Below are positions 55,303 to 64,000 of a DNA stretch of 64,000 bases, piece by piece. The DNA is from Symbiotaphrina buchneri (lineage: Eukaryota; Ascomycota; Symbiotaphrinales; Symbiotaphrinaceae). How positions within the stretch are numbered: position 1 is the stretch's first letter; every line of letters begins with the position of its first letter. The position numbers and the translations under genes were made by a program. The stretch covers positions 601,974 through 665,973 of the forward strand of contig BCIG01000018.1 of NCBI GenBank assembly GCA_001599915.1, in the 5' to 3' direction. The notes under the pieces are model-generated. The model had not been told where the DNA came from, made no database searches, and saw nothing but the letters and a program-made list of their open reading frames with translations.

Positions 55303-55696
55303 CCGGGCATCCTTCACTTTTCGGTCCATCTTTTTCCATAGTGCCAAGATATTACAAGGTTTTTGACGACCCACTTGACTGTAGCAGGCATGTACAGCAC
55401 AAAAAGACTATCAATTACGTCTCGGTGGTAATACTTCAGGTCTGACGTCTTTTGCTCACCTGGGTCTTGGAAACTTCAGCTTGGAGAAGGATCGCAGCCC
55501 AGATTTTCTCTTTCCCTTTGACCATTTGTCCCTGGGGAATGGGATATCTGAGGCTCTTGCTGTTTGCTCCGACCGCAACGACTGCAAGCCTGACGGACAA
55601 GACGTGCTTGTACATCTGCAGATTGGATGCGGTCCAATGACTGATACGCCTCCCTACCTAGGCACATGCCCGGCTGCAGATTGCCGCTGTTAGTCA
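55303..55696. other. No clear gene
   Basis: Short frames on both strands between neighbouring relics; nothing recognisable. Confidence 0.3.
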
Positions 55697-56062
55697 TTGA
55701 GCATCGACAGAAAGAGATCTACTACGAGGAGTCATTCCTGTTTCATGTACCACAGTCTACCGGTGAGTCATCCAGCCCTTGCATTGTGTCTTCCCCGCAA
55801 GGAGGCCTCAGTGCTTATAAAGTCAGTCTACCACATGGGTCTAGGGGTCATTCTTTTCTTATATACAGTATTGCAGTCAGAGCAATTCAACATCAGCACA
55901 ATCACGCAACCGGAGATAACAGGGGTAGAACAAGCAGTAAAGCGGCTAGTGACAGCCCTGGATAATACAACCGTTGCCCTCGATAGTGTGGGCATACAGA
56001 TGGAGAGTAGGGATGTTCAGACCGTTGTTGTTAAGTCGGTCGGAGTGCCGAGGCGGCTATAA
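55697..56062 (+). pseudogene. Short membrane-anchored-like fragment
   Basis: A plus frame of 121 codons. The convincing part begins near 55.83 kb: a hydrophobic helix (IKSVYHMGLGVILFLYTVLQ), then a polar helix, TGVEQAVKRLVTALDNTTVA. It ends after MESRDVQTVVVKSVGVPRRL. Could be an exon of a small membrane protein. Unrecognised. Confidence 0.35.
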
Positions 56063-56269
56063 ATGTGATGAAATCCGCGAAAAAGGCGGAGGAGGATGCC
56101 CACAGCATTCGATTTTGCTAGCTTTTCTACGGTTGGTTCGTAGCAGTATCAACCTGAAAGCGATATCGACTATATGTCGACTTAACATGCACGGTTCTAC
56201 AAGCACTCAACATGTGGATTGTAGTCGAGGTCGAGGCGGGATCAATCTCGGCCTCGGCCCAGCTGTGAC

Positions 56270-56848
56270 GTGCTCGCAGAAAGGGTTGCACGGCCAAGGT
56301 CCGCAAGTGGGGTTGTAGGGACCCTCATTTACCTTCCTATACCACAAGGCAGGACCAGGCGGCAAACAGATGCGCCACCGGCAAACCGTAACGTCAATAC
56401 ATGCCCGGGTCACACGGTCCTTCTTGGTTGGTGGATCGGTGACTTACCTACTGCACGACGTCACGTTGTCCGAGCTGGGTTTACCCGTGCCGGCAATGGC
56501 AACATTACTTTCTTCCGTCGCCTGCAAGCAGTTGACCAGCATGGAAACCATTTCCCGCTCCAGCCACCGTCGACCCTTAATGCCAGGCAGGTGATATATG
56601 GAGAGACCGTGTCCAGTATGTCGACTGGTTNCTAACCGACTTCATGGGGAATGCGTGCTTTTGTGTTCATCGTCGACACGTCGGACGACCGGCCCTGGAC
56701 TCCGATGGATCGGCAATATCACTACCAAAGAACAATCGATGAACAAAAAGACGGAAAACCGCATGATGGCGGAGTGTCTACGGTACCGCGTTCCAAGGCG
56801 CCGCTTGGTTGTCAGATATCACCCCGTATGACGGCGAAGCTTCGATGA
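56270..56848 (+). pseudogene. Unrecognised gene with one stop at an ambiguous base
   Basis: Frames 56270-56635 and 56651-56848 are in the same register, separated by a stop that lies beside an N (56631). The text is natural on both sides (RAGFTRAGNGNITFFRRLQA, then DTSDDRPWTPMDRQYHYQRT). The N marks uncertain sequence, so the stop or frame may be an assembly error. No domain recognised. Confidence 0.4.
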
Positions 56849-56891
56849 TAGCACACTACTGTCCCGGACCGGCATTCCAAAGAGGTTCTGA

Positions 56892-57131
56892 GTGTGTGTT
56901 GTGCAGCTAGGAGCGATGCCCCATTGTCCTCGATCCAATCCCTTGGATCACACCGATTGGTTGAAAGAGTTACTCCACCTCTGTCTTTACCGCGATCAGT
57001 ACCACCTACACCTAGGAGCATCATATGCTTTCATATATATGGATGTCTACATTCGATCTGCCGATCCAGAGCATCCTATCGCTCCGGTTCCTGTCTGGTC
57101 TAAGAAACTTCTAACGTCTACGTACTGGTAG
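56892..57131 (+). pseudogene. Short protein-like fragment
   Basis: A plus frame with DHTDWLKELLHLCLYRDQYH followed by LGASYAFIYMDVYIRSADPE. It may be the next exon of the gene at 56.3-56.85 kb. No family recognised. Confidence 0.3.
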
Positions 57132-57197
57132 CGACGCATCCTGGGATCACTGTCCTGCGGCTAACACGAATGGAGGGCCGCGGGACCGACGGAGAAG

Positions 57198-57641
57198 TTG
57201 GCTATGGTGAACGGGATGACGAGCTACTTCGACGAGGGATCAGTCTATCTGCCAATCGAGCTACTTGTCTGTCGCAAAGCTGGTCAGAGCGTTGTGTGGA
57301 GGAGGGGTAATAATGCAATGATTGCGTTTTCCTGGGTCGAAGGCTCGATCGAGATTCAAACACGGCTTGATAGTGCAGCAACAGTGTTAACCGGGGAAGC
57401 CGAAAGGCCGATAGCATTGACGACAGAAAGGGGATGGCATGCCATAGCCAAGACAGTCATCTCTCAGGCAGCAGTAGTTCATCAAACTGCTGTATACGTT
57501 ATCAGCAAATGGAAGTCTGTCCAGGCCGCAATCACAGAGAAAGAAGAGCGTCTTAGAACGCAGAAGGAGCTTTTAGAGGCTAGAGATAAGTCCCTTGAAA
57601 GGAGGGAGAGGGAGTTGGAAGAGAAGCAGCGTAGCAGCTAA
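57198..57641 (+). CDS. Coiled-coil protein of unknown function
   Basis: A clean 147-codon plus frame. The first two thirds form a mixed domain (SYFDEGSVYLPIELLVCRKA, FSWVEGSIEIQTRLDS). The last 40 residues are a strongly charged coiled coil (EKEERLRTQKELLEARDKSL, then ERRERELEEKQ). It could be a complete small gene or the final exon of a longer one, as upstream frame 56892-57131 is on the same strand. No signal peptide. Family not recognised. Confidence 0.5.
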   Translation: MAMVNGMTSYFDEGSVYLPIELLVCRKAGQSVVWRRGNNAMIAFSWVEGSIEIQTRLDSAATVLTGEAERPIALTTERGWHAIAKTVISQAAVVHQTAVYVISKWKSVQAAITEKEERLRTQKELLEARDKSLERRERELEEKQRSS

Positions 57642-58389
57642 CGTGATCCCACGTAGCTCTACGTGTGAGCTCATCTCACTTCTCGTCAACTCCATCTCTC
57701 TACTTCTCATCACCACCGTACGCAAGCTCTTCGGTGACTTCGTCCTGCCGGCGAAGAACAAATACTTTCAGCCTCGCATGCGCCTGCTGCCCGTGTCCTG
57801 CTAGACGCATGACTGCTGTTTCGTCAGGAGCATCGCGTGCTGGTCACATGTGCGAGCTCTGGCTGCCCGGCGTCGAGCTCTGCTGCCCGGCGTCTTCATG
57901 GCTTGTGCCTTGCTGGTGTGGGCAGTTGGATCGGAAAGGGAGGTGGATTTGGTAGGGAAAGTTGGTGTGGTGGTTGCGGTTGTGGAGAAAGGAAAGCAGG
58001 GTTTTGAAGGCACGGGGAAGGAGGGAAGGGAGCAAAGATGGGAGGTTTATGAGAGTGTGTAACTCTTGAGGGGCGTAAGTTACCTTTTTTGCTATTTCTG
58101 TTTTGAACGTCCTTGATCTTCTGACGTAATGGTGTAGCATAGTCTGGATTGCCAAGGTGCCTCTCCGGATCTTTCTTGGTTAACTGGCTGTGAAACAGTT
58201 GGAGGATGACTCCAATCTGGATGAGTGCAACNACATGATGCCCTTATAAAGAACACGGAACAAGGGGAGAAGGATTGTCAGTCATACCGGTACATGGAGA
58301 AGAAACTGGTCTTGAAAGCACAGTTTTCCCTCTTCTTGCAGCCACCACCAAAAGCTTCTTCCTTTTCAGTCTGTCGAAAAGACAGTAAG
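57642..58389. other. No clear gene
   Basis: Frames on both strands overlap (plus 57665-57955, minus 57844-58155). A plus frame from 58225 runs into the serine-coding TCC repeat. Nothing is supported by motif or splice sites. Confidence 0.3.
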
Positions 58390-58428
58390 TCCTCCTCCTC
58401 CTCCTCCTCCTCCTCCTCCTCCTCCTCC
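58390..58428. repeat. TCC trinucleotide microsatellite
   Basis: Thirteen TCC units in a row. In the plus frame from 58225 they would encode a run of 13 serines. It lies about 80 bases upstream of the zinc-knuckle frame. Confidence 0.9.
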
Positions 58429-58508
58429 CTCACAGCACTTCCCAACCGCCTTCTCCACGGGCGTATTCACAGGAAAAAACCCCATCTAACGGTTCCTCCA
58501 CTCCCTAG

Positions 58509-58832
58509 ATGTCCGACCCCAACAACCCTTCTTTCCTCCCTTCTTCTTCGGGCGCAGCTGACCCGGTCCCTCTCAACGCTCCTCCCACGCTCCACCAACT
58601 CTCGCCCTCCGGGGTAGGGCAGCAGCAAGGAGCCCCGGCAGGGAATCCCGTGTGTGTTGAATGCGGGAAAAGGCACCCCGGNAAATGTGCGGGGAAGTGT
58701 AAGATCTGCGGAAAGTACCACCCCGGTGGTCCGAAGGCCTGCCGTTACCGCGGGCATCAACAGCACCAGCAAAGGCAGCAAAGGCAGCAACAGCAGCAAC
58801 AGCAAGGGGCGGCTGCTCCGGGCTCAGCGTAG
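58509..58832 (+). CDS. Zinc-knuckle protein (tandem CCHC-like)
   Basis: A plus frame of 107 codons opening MSDPNNPSFLPSSS just after CCCTAG. Residues 49-75 form two Cys/His knuckles: CVECGKRHPxKC (C-x2-C-x3-H-x3-C) and CKICGKYHPGGPKAC (C-x2-C-x3-H). The x is an ambiguous base. A Gln-rich tail follows (QRQQRQQQQQQQGAAAP). Such knuckles bind single-stranded nucleic acid in Gag and RNA-binding proteins. A second, related doublet occurs at 59.8 kb on the same strand, so this may be exon 1 of one larger gene. Spacing differs from the classic C-x2-C-x4-H-x4-C. Confidence 0.55.
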   Translation: MSDPNNPSFLPSSSGAADPVPLNAPPTLHQLSPSGVGQQQGAPAGNPVCVECGKRHPXKCAGKCKICGKYHPGGPKACRYRGHQQHQQRQQRQQQQQQQGAAAPGSA

Positions 58833-58859
58833 GACGTAGCCCTTGTCTATGCGGCGTTT

Positions 58860-59123
58860 TTGCAGGCGAATACCGGCACAGGCGTTGGTAAGAATCGCTT
58901 CTCTGGCGGCGGCAGCAGCGGCCGNGGTGGTGCTCGTGTTGGCGATGGGCACGGTGGGCGTGGTGGCTTCGGTGGTAGTGCTGGGCCCGGCTGCACCGGC
59001 CCTGGTGGTTTTGTCGGTGGTGTGCCTGGTGCTGGCGGTGCTGTTGGTGGTTTCGGTGGTGGTCCTGTCGTTGGCAGCGGTGCATATGAAATGGAGTTAG
59101 ACGGAGGGCCTCTTCAATTATGA
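58860..59123 (+). CDS. Glycine-rich segment, probably an exon
   Basis: The plus frame reads NRFSGGGSSG, GGRGGFGGSAGPG and GGVPGAGGAVGG, ending EMELDGGPLQL. An acceptor-like TTTTTGCAG precedes it at about 58864. Gly-rich tails often accompany zinc knuckles in RNA-binding proteins, so it may belong with the frame at 58.5 kb, but the phase of that join does not work with the nearest GT donor. Other frames here are also open (Ala/Val-rich and His-rich), which is expected from GC-rich repeats and calls for caution. Confidence 0.35.
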   Translation: MQANTGTGVGKNRFSGGGSSGXGGARVGDGHGGRGGFGGSAGPGCTGPGGFVGGVPGAGGAVGGFGGGPVVGSGAYEMELDGGPLQL

Positions 59124-59291
59124 CCTGAAACTCTGCACCACGCACCTGTGAGGTTGTCTTGCTCCTTTCTGTCCCGGGGCACACGGTTTCTTTGCTACAA
59201 GTTACTAAACTATCTCTGCACTTGCTTCCAGCTCTGAGAACAAGAACAGGTTTCCAGCGTTCTACCCGCCCTCTGAGAGAGATTCGGAACC

Positions 59292-60059
59292 ATGAATTTG
59301 TACGAGAACACGGCGCGCTCTTACGTCAAGTGCGACCACGCGAAGGAGTTCCGAACAAATGGGAACACAACGGTCGAACAGATGCGCCGTATGTTCCAAT
59401 TGGCTGTGGCCCGGCGATTCAATGCCATGGACACTAACAGCCCTCAGGAGATTGCTATAGTGCCTTTGGCCATGAGTTCGTACCGACAATTCTACCATAT
59501 CGATGGTACCTCAATTTGGCCGCCGTGGGGAACATTAAGCCAATTTGTCCGTTCCATCTTGAACAACGGAAGTGTATATTCGGCTCCGGTTGTTCCGTTA
59601 CCAATCTGTGCAAAGAGTTCCAACAAGGGGTAAGGAACTGCATCTTGTCACGCGAGTATGCTAATTACATTAGAAATGCAAGCAAGAAGGATGAAGCCCC
59701 TGAGAGCCCTCCCCCACCCACCCCCCCCACAACTATCAATCTCCGGACAAGACGTGACCAAACCCGTGTGCGGCACATGCAAGAAGCGGCATTTCGGCCC
59801 GTGCAACGGGCGCTGCAGCATCTGCCGCAAGGCCCACTTCGGCGGCGCGGCCCGGGAGGAAAATGTTCACATGAATGGAACATGTAAAGCGATCCTCAAT
59901 GGGCAGCTCTGTGAGAGGGAACATTGTGTTATGGGACACGAACACCACGTGATTCGGTTTTCGAAGTCGATGGATCGGATGGAGTGGCCGGAGGTGAACC
60001 TAGTAGGGCAAATTCGCATGAAATCTACCACATTGCAGCAGCATGCACAAAAAATATGA
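59292..60059 (+). pseudogene. CCCH finger and zinc-knuckle protein, frameshifted
   Basis: Frames change along the plus strand. At 59516-59887 there is ICPFHLEQRKCIFGSGCSVT, which resembles a CCCH finger whose His is replaced. At 59658-60059 there is CGTCKKRHFGPC and CSICRKAHFG, a knuckle doublet like that at 58.6 kb. CKAILNGQLCEREHCVMGH follows, a good C-x8-C-x4-C-x3-H finger. The two frames overlap at a C-rich tract (59708-59729) containing a run of eight C, so a slipped base, in the assembly or the genome, is likely. CCCH fingers normally bind RNA. Confidence 0.5.
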
Positions 60060-61514
60060 GATCGGTGGATGGAATCCACGACATTGCGGCGGCATGTATG
60101 AAATACGGTGTCGACATGTTGCCGAAAAGGCTGATCGTTCAATGGCTCAATGGACTTGACCGAAGGGCTGAATGTGACCAGGCCTCGACCTTAGAGAAGC
60201 GTTGTCGTATAGCACAGATGCTCCACTGTTGGAGGTCGTTAGACCTGCGGTGGGGCATCTGCAAGAATCTGTTTNATCAGGAACTGTAGCGAAAGAGACG
60301 GCGCTATCTGGACAACTGCAGCGCGACGGTGCAGATGACGGGGGCAGATGACATGGACCACGATTTCCACGTCTGTCGATGGTCTAGTGGTCCAAAGAAC
60401 GCGGGTATAACATCTGAGAGTCATCGTGAGGCTTGGATGGTCCATGAAGCAGCAGGAAAATATCATCGCATACAATAACTGGTCAATCACCCAATGGAAC
60501 GTTGAGCTCTTCTTGACAATACTGGGGGTACTGGTCTATAGCATCCGTGCGGCGCATATAGTCGCATTGAGCGCACCAATACGGTCCGTGATTTCAACAA
60601 TGCCCACACGAGGGGCACGGTCCTGGTTACCAACTTCAAGACCGGGTGGACATCACTTAATCTCCAAGAGAACTGTCGGAACGTAGTCTTCCTCGATCTC
60701 CCTGAAGGGGCCAATTCGTGGGGACAGGGTATCCGCCGGGTGCATCGCATGCGGGCTAAACGCTTCCAACGGATCTGGATCATCACTGCAAGAATTGCAA
60801 ACAGGCAACCGTCAGTATCTCGACCTCGATCGATCATTGTCGCATCTCTTGACGTCACGACCTCGTCCTACCAAATTTGCAACTTAGAAGCATGACTCGG
60901 GTTAGTTCAGCTCCCGACTAAACGGATGTTGCAATAGTTAGTGTCGAGGCTGAACGGGTGTAGACGGGGGTGGAGAACACAGCAGCTGGAAAGTCCCATT
61001 ATGTGACCCCTGAACCCCTTTTTCTATCGATGTATGCTTGACGCCTGTCTTGCCGTTCTATCTCAATGAGACTTTGAGTGGATTGCGCGACTAACATCAG
61101 GGTACCAACGGTCACTAGCCGCCGCGTTTTAACAGGCATGGTCCTGCCGGTTTAAGTCAGGAGTGCTATCACAGCGGTCACCTCCTTTTTTTAACCAGGG
61201 ACTTTCAGAATACCTTGATATTCCTGTCCTTGGCCAGCTTTCTACTGAAGGGGGAGCAGATTCGGNGTGTACCTGATGTATGTGGTTCCAAGGCTCTTCN
61301 TTTATGTTGGAATGAGCGCATGGGGAGCTGGTCCACGCCACTTCAAGTGTTTGGATACACGGTACGCACAGTACCGTTTGTGGTCAGCCGAAAGACCACG
61401 AGGAGATATGTCTTCTCCTCTGGGAAGAGAAGATGAAACGGCTGTTGTCCGTACCAAAACTACACAATACAGCACAACTATCAACCTCCGGGTGCTTCTG
61501 AAAATACGTCGTCC
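60060..61514. other. No recognisable gene
   Basis: Scattered short frames (plus 60426-60686, minus 60487-60858, plus 61215-61436) without motifs. Three ambiguous bases fall here (60275, 61266, 61300). Confidence 0.35.
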
Positions 61515-61619
61515 TTGAAGATTTTTCTGTCATTGTGCCTAGAAAGCCTTGCCCCTCTGGCAATAGAGTTTGGCATTGCACACCTAGTTGTGTGGGCTTG
61601 CTCGTATAGCAGAAAAGGC

Positions 61620-62042
61620 ATGGAGAATATGCCAGATTGGCCAAAGAAGAGACAACAGGTTGGAGAACTCAACAACAGCGTACGCACTCGAGTTCGACAT
61701 CCTCCCTAATGGAATATTCAAATGTCGAACCTGCCATAAGGAGTTCCGGTCACAGTAAACCTTCCCGGGAACATAAGACGCGGCCACNGGAGTCAAATGG
61801 TGGGACTGGGAGTGTATGTGAAAGATAAGCGAAGAGACAGGAGCAATCCAAGAGTAGACTGGAGACGAAGGGCTGAAAAGGCCGAGAAGGAGGTGCATGA
61901 AGCAATGATGAAGGACTCTTCACTAAAGCGAGTCAAGACCACATATATCCGAAAGCTGCGACGAATGTTGTCGAACACCACTGTTCAAGACACGCCGCAA
62001 AGGAAGTCCGTCCACAGAGGGCTGTGGTTGAGTCGGCAGTAA
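61620..62042 (+). pseudogene. Zinc-finger/coiled-coil gene remnant, relative of 49.3 kb
   Basis: One plus frame reads AYALEFDILPNGIFKCRTCH followed by KEFRSQ, a C2H2-type finger start (F-x-C-x2-C-x3-F), at about 61.68-61.75 kb. After an N (61788), frame 61797-62042 gives RVDWRRRAEKAEKEVHEAMM and later IRKLRRMLSNTTVQ. The second part matches ERRAEKAEREVSDSMKK...KLRRASS at 49.2-49.3 kb on the opposite strand. A broken or poorly assembled copy. Possible DNA-binding role for the intact ancestor. Confidence 0.45.
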
Positions 62043-63497
62043 GGCAGGAGAACCTTCTAACTCCCTCGTCAGCAGATCAGGACTTTGTACGATGATTCGG
62101 GCAGCCCGGCGATCTACTGCCGCATCAGAGTTACACACCCACATTTCTACAGCCTACACTACAATAGACAATCTCTACCATATTCGCGCATTTGTCACAT
62201 GTTATAATGTGAAGATCCTCTCAGAAACCAAGTTCAGGACTACGCCGTGTGATGGAACAGAACAGCGGCTTGACTACCAAGGAGCTGCTTACTAGAAAAG
62301 CTATCTTCGTAGAATAAAGATTGAGGCAAAAGCCGTGGGCTACTGATCCAGCAATAATGCGTTGCAGATTGCTCTATCAGATTAGAGCATTGACGGAATT
62401 ATACTAGTCACAACTGGGGAAATTTCCAGGCCAATTTACTTACGGATATGCCAAAGCACTATCAAGGTCAGTAACCCGCAACGGACTTTCCCCTAGGTGT
62501 AAAGGGTACATACTGATCTATCCAGACCCAATCAAGGAGAACCGTTCCATGCTTCTTGCTTTACCGAGGAGATACAATATATTATTGAGCATTGGTGTTC
62601 GATAGCCAAAAATAAATTACACCAGGCACGGGTTGGAGAACCCCTTAAGTACCCCTGAGTCTCCAAATAGCGATTACGTAAGCAACCCCTTACTCCGCAT
62701 CCATCTCCGCGACAATGATAGCCACGAGAATAGAAAGGCATGAAGTCGCCAAAATTTTTTATCCGTTCAATGAAGTCTTCTGGTATTTTATTCAGCGCCC
62801 AAGGTTCTATTTGTACGTCTTGAGGGCTTCTAGAATTTTTTTTCGCGGCCTCTCCGGCNTGTGGTTGTAATTAGAAAAATCATTACTCGGCAGTAGCTCC
62901 CAATTGTTATTAAATTTCCANAATGCAGCAAAAGAAACGGAATGCAACGCCGGAGATGTAAGTTGATGATTTTGCGCCCATAATTATTTACACATAGTAC
63001 TACCAGCTGTATGGCGTAATAAACCTCCGTCATTGGGGTCATTTTGTCCCAATCGTGGTCGCGGGAATATTCCCGGGGATCTCGTTGTTTCGGAACCCGC
63101 TGAGGTGCTGTCACCATATCCCTGTTATCCACATTGATGTGATATGTAGTGTACCTTACATAATGGAAGGAATCCAATCGTCATTGCATTCACTGAGTAA
63201 CTTTGCTCCACTGGTGATCGACCCGAGCATGTTTATTTATATTCACGTCGGCGCAGTATGGTGGCTACATTGCCCGGCAACCCAGCTGCAATTCACTCGC
63301 ACCGCCGACCACTTGGGGATCTACTTCGCAAACAGCATCGACGACAGCAACGCGACACCACTGCTGGCAACCCAAGCGGCAGGTAAGCTGCAGGGCTGAG
63401 CCTACAATACGGACGGTCACCTCATGCAAGAGCGAAGGAACGCGAGTATCCCGGTGAACCGACTCCATTCAAAAGCAATCTAATCTGATCTTCAACA
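62043..63497. other. No clear gene next to the P450
   Basis: Frames at minus 62532-62741 (FYSRGYHCRGDGCGVRGC) and minus 62830-63177 are protein-like in places but unrecognised. The latter contains two ambiguous bases. The last 100 bases hold the presumed 3' flank of the P450 gene. Confidence 0.3.
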
Positions 63498-64000
63498 TCA
63501 AACAACAGGAGCGCGGCGCTCAATCTTCATCCAGACATCCGACCAGAACCCGACTCCTCCCTTGACATGGAACACTCCGGGCCTCGACTCATCGACCAAC
63601 GTCGGTTTGAACGTGCGGAAGAACTATCACAAACGCAATCAGCAACCCCTCTCCCACTCCCGAATCTACAAACGCGACTCACCTGCAATGGTCCCTTGTA
63701 CAACTCCATCAACGCAATATCTCTGCCAAGGCAGACCCGCGCGCCATACCCAAACGCCATATTATACTTGGTGAACTCCTTGGCCTTGTCCTCGTCCAGC
63801 CAGCGCTCGGGGCGGAACTCGCACGCGTCCGGGCCGTATAACTTCTCGTCGCGGTGGACCAGCCACGGGTTACACGTCACCTCGGCGCCCTCGGGCACGA
63901 ANTTGCCCTCCAGCTCCATGCCGCCCTTGCTGACGAGCCGTGGGAAGATGTTGGGCGCGCTCGGGCATAGCCGCATGGTTTCTTTCACGCAGGCGACGTA
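63498..64000 (-). CDS. Cytochrome P450, C-terminal part (continues beyond window)
   Basis: Two exons: 63683 to the window edge, and 63498-63623. They are separated by a 59-base intron with GTGAGT and an acceptor ending GATAG. The visible 147 residues include the K-helix ExxR ([12 protein letters not shown]), the PERW meander motif ([12 protein letters not shown]) and the haem-binding loop [20 protein letters not shown], whose Cys is the haem ligand. The second exon ends [16 protein letters not shown]. The N-terminal membrane anchor and I-helix lie outside the window. The enzyme would be an ER-bound monooxygenase; its substrate cannot be told from this part. One N (63902) lies in exon 1. Confidence 0.93.

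Noticed and set aside
58573-59184. 203-codon His/Arg-rich minus-strand frame
   Set aside because: It is the reverse shadow of the knuckle and Gly-rich plus-strand segments; such repeats open all frames.
1-64000. CRISPR array, bacterial operon or prophage
   Set aside because: Spliced genes, the P450 and the codon pattern are fungal; no direct-repeat/spacer array or phage module is present.

Overview
The window looks like a filamentous ascomycete chromosome. An Aspergillus/Penicillium-type Eurotiomycete is my best guess, but this is an inference. Coding regions are interrupted by short introns of about 35-70 bases (a few longer) with GTAAGT/GTGAGT donors and CTAAC-like branch sites. The recognisable enzymes (membrane dipeptidase, dihydrodipicolinate-synthase-family aldolase, cytochrome P450) are common in such fungi. 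Gene density is very low: only a few genes are clearly intact, and most of the rest reads as short decayed coding pieces.

Layout. 1-9.2 kb is a graveyard of unrecognised fragments, a possible gag relic, a Rex-type exonuclease fragment and several SNF2-helicase pieces in scrambled order. 10.0-14.8 kb is a healthy island: a multi-pass membrane protein (minus), three ~0.36-kb tandem repeat units just upstream of it, and an intact DapA-family aldolase (plus). An ~80-bp direct repeat flanks the membrane gene and the tandem array. 15-23.5 kb has tandem repeats at 16.9-17.5 kb, a second Rex-type fragment at 20.3 kb and decayed, mostly minus-strand membrane-type genes. 23.6-25.2 kb is an intact five-exon peptidase M19 dipeptidase. 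25.2-38 kb is again mostly relics, including an SNF2 C-terminal piece at 31.5 kb.

38.2-45.7 kb is the most unusual part. It is a minus-strand array of at least six members of a small unrecognised protein family ending in YGGSRTP. Two members (41.2-42.1 and 43.0-43.8 kb) share an identical exon plan of 48 nt, 82 nt and about 485 nt; a third is shorter, and three are broken. A conserved TATA-containing block lies upstream of the three best copies. An SNF2 N-terminal fragment sits directly behind one of them.

45.7-52.8 kb carries further minus-strand multi-exon genes or relics of unknown function, plus a Ty3/gypsy reverse-transcriptase remnant. From 52.8 kb onward the coding pieces switch to the plus strand. 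They include Cys/His zinc-knuckle and CCCH-finger pieces (58.5-60.1 kb) and a coiled-coil piece (61.8 kb) that is an inverted, diverged relative of one at 49.3 kb. All 14 ambiguous N bases lie to the right of 52.97 kb. The window ends inside a cytochrome P450 gene on the minus strand.

The intact enzymes show no shared pathway. The rest is best read as an accessory, repeat-rich compartment with one expanding local gene family.
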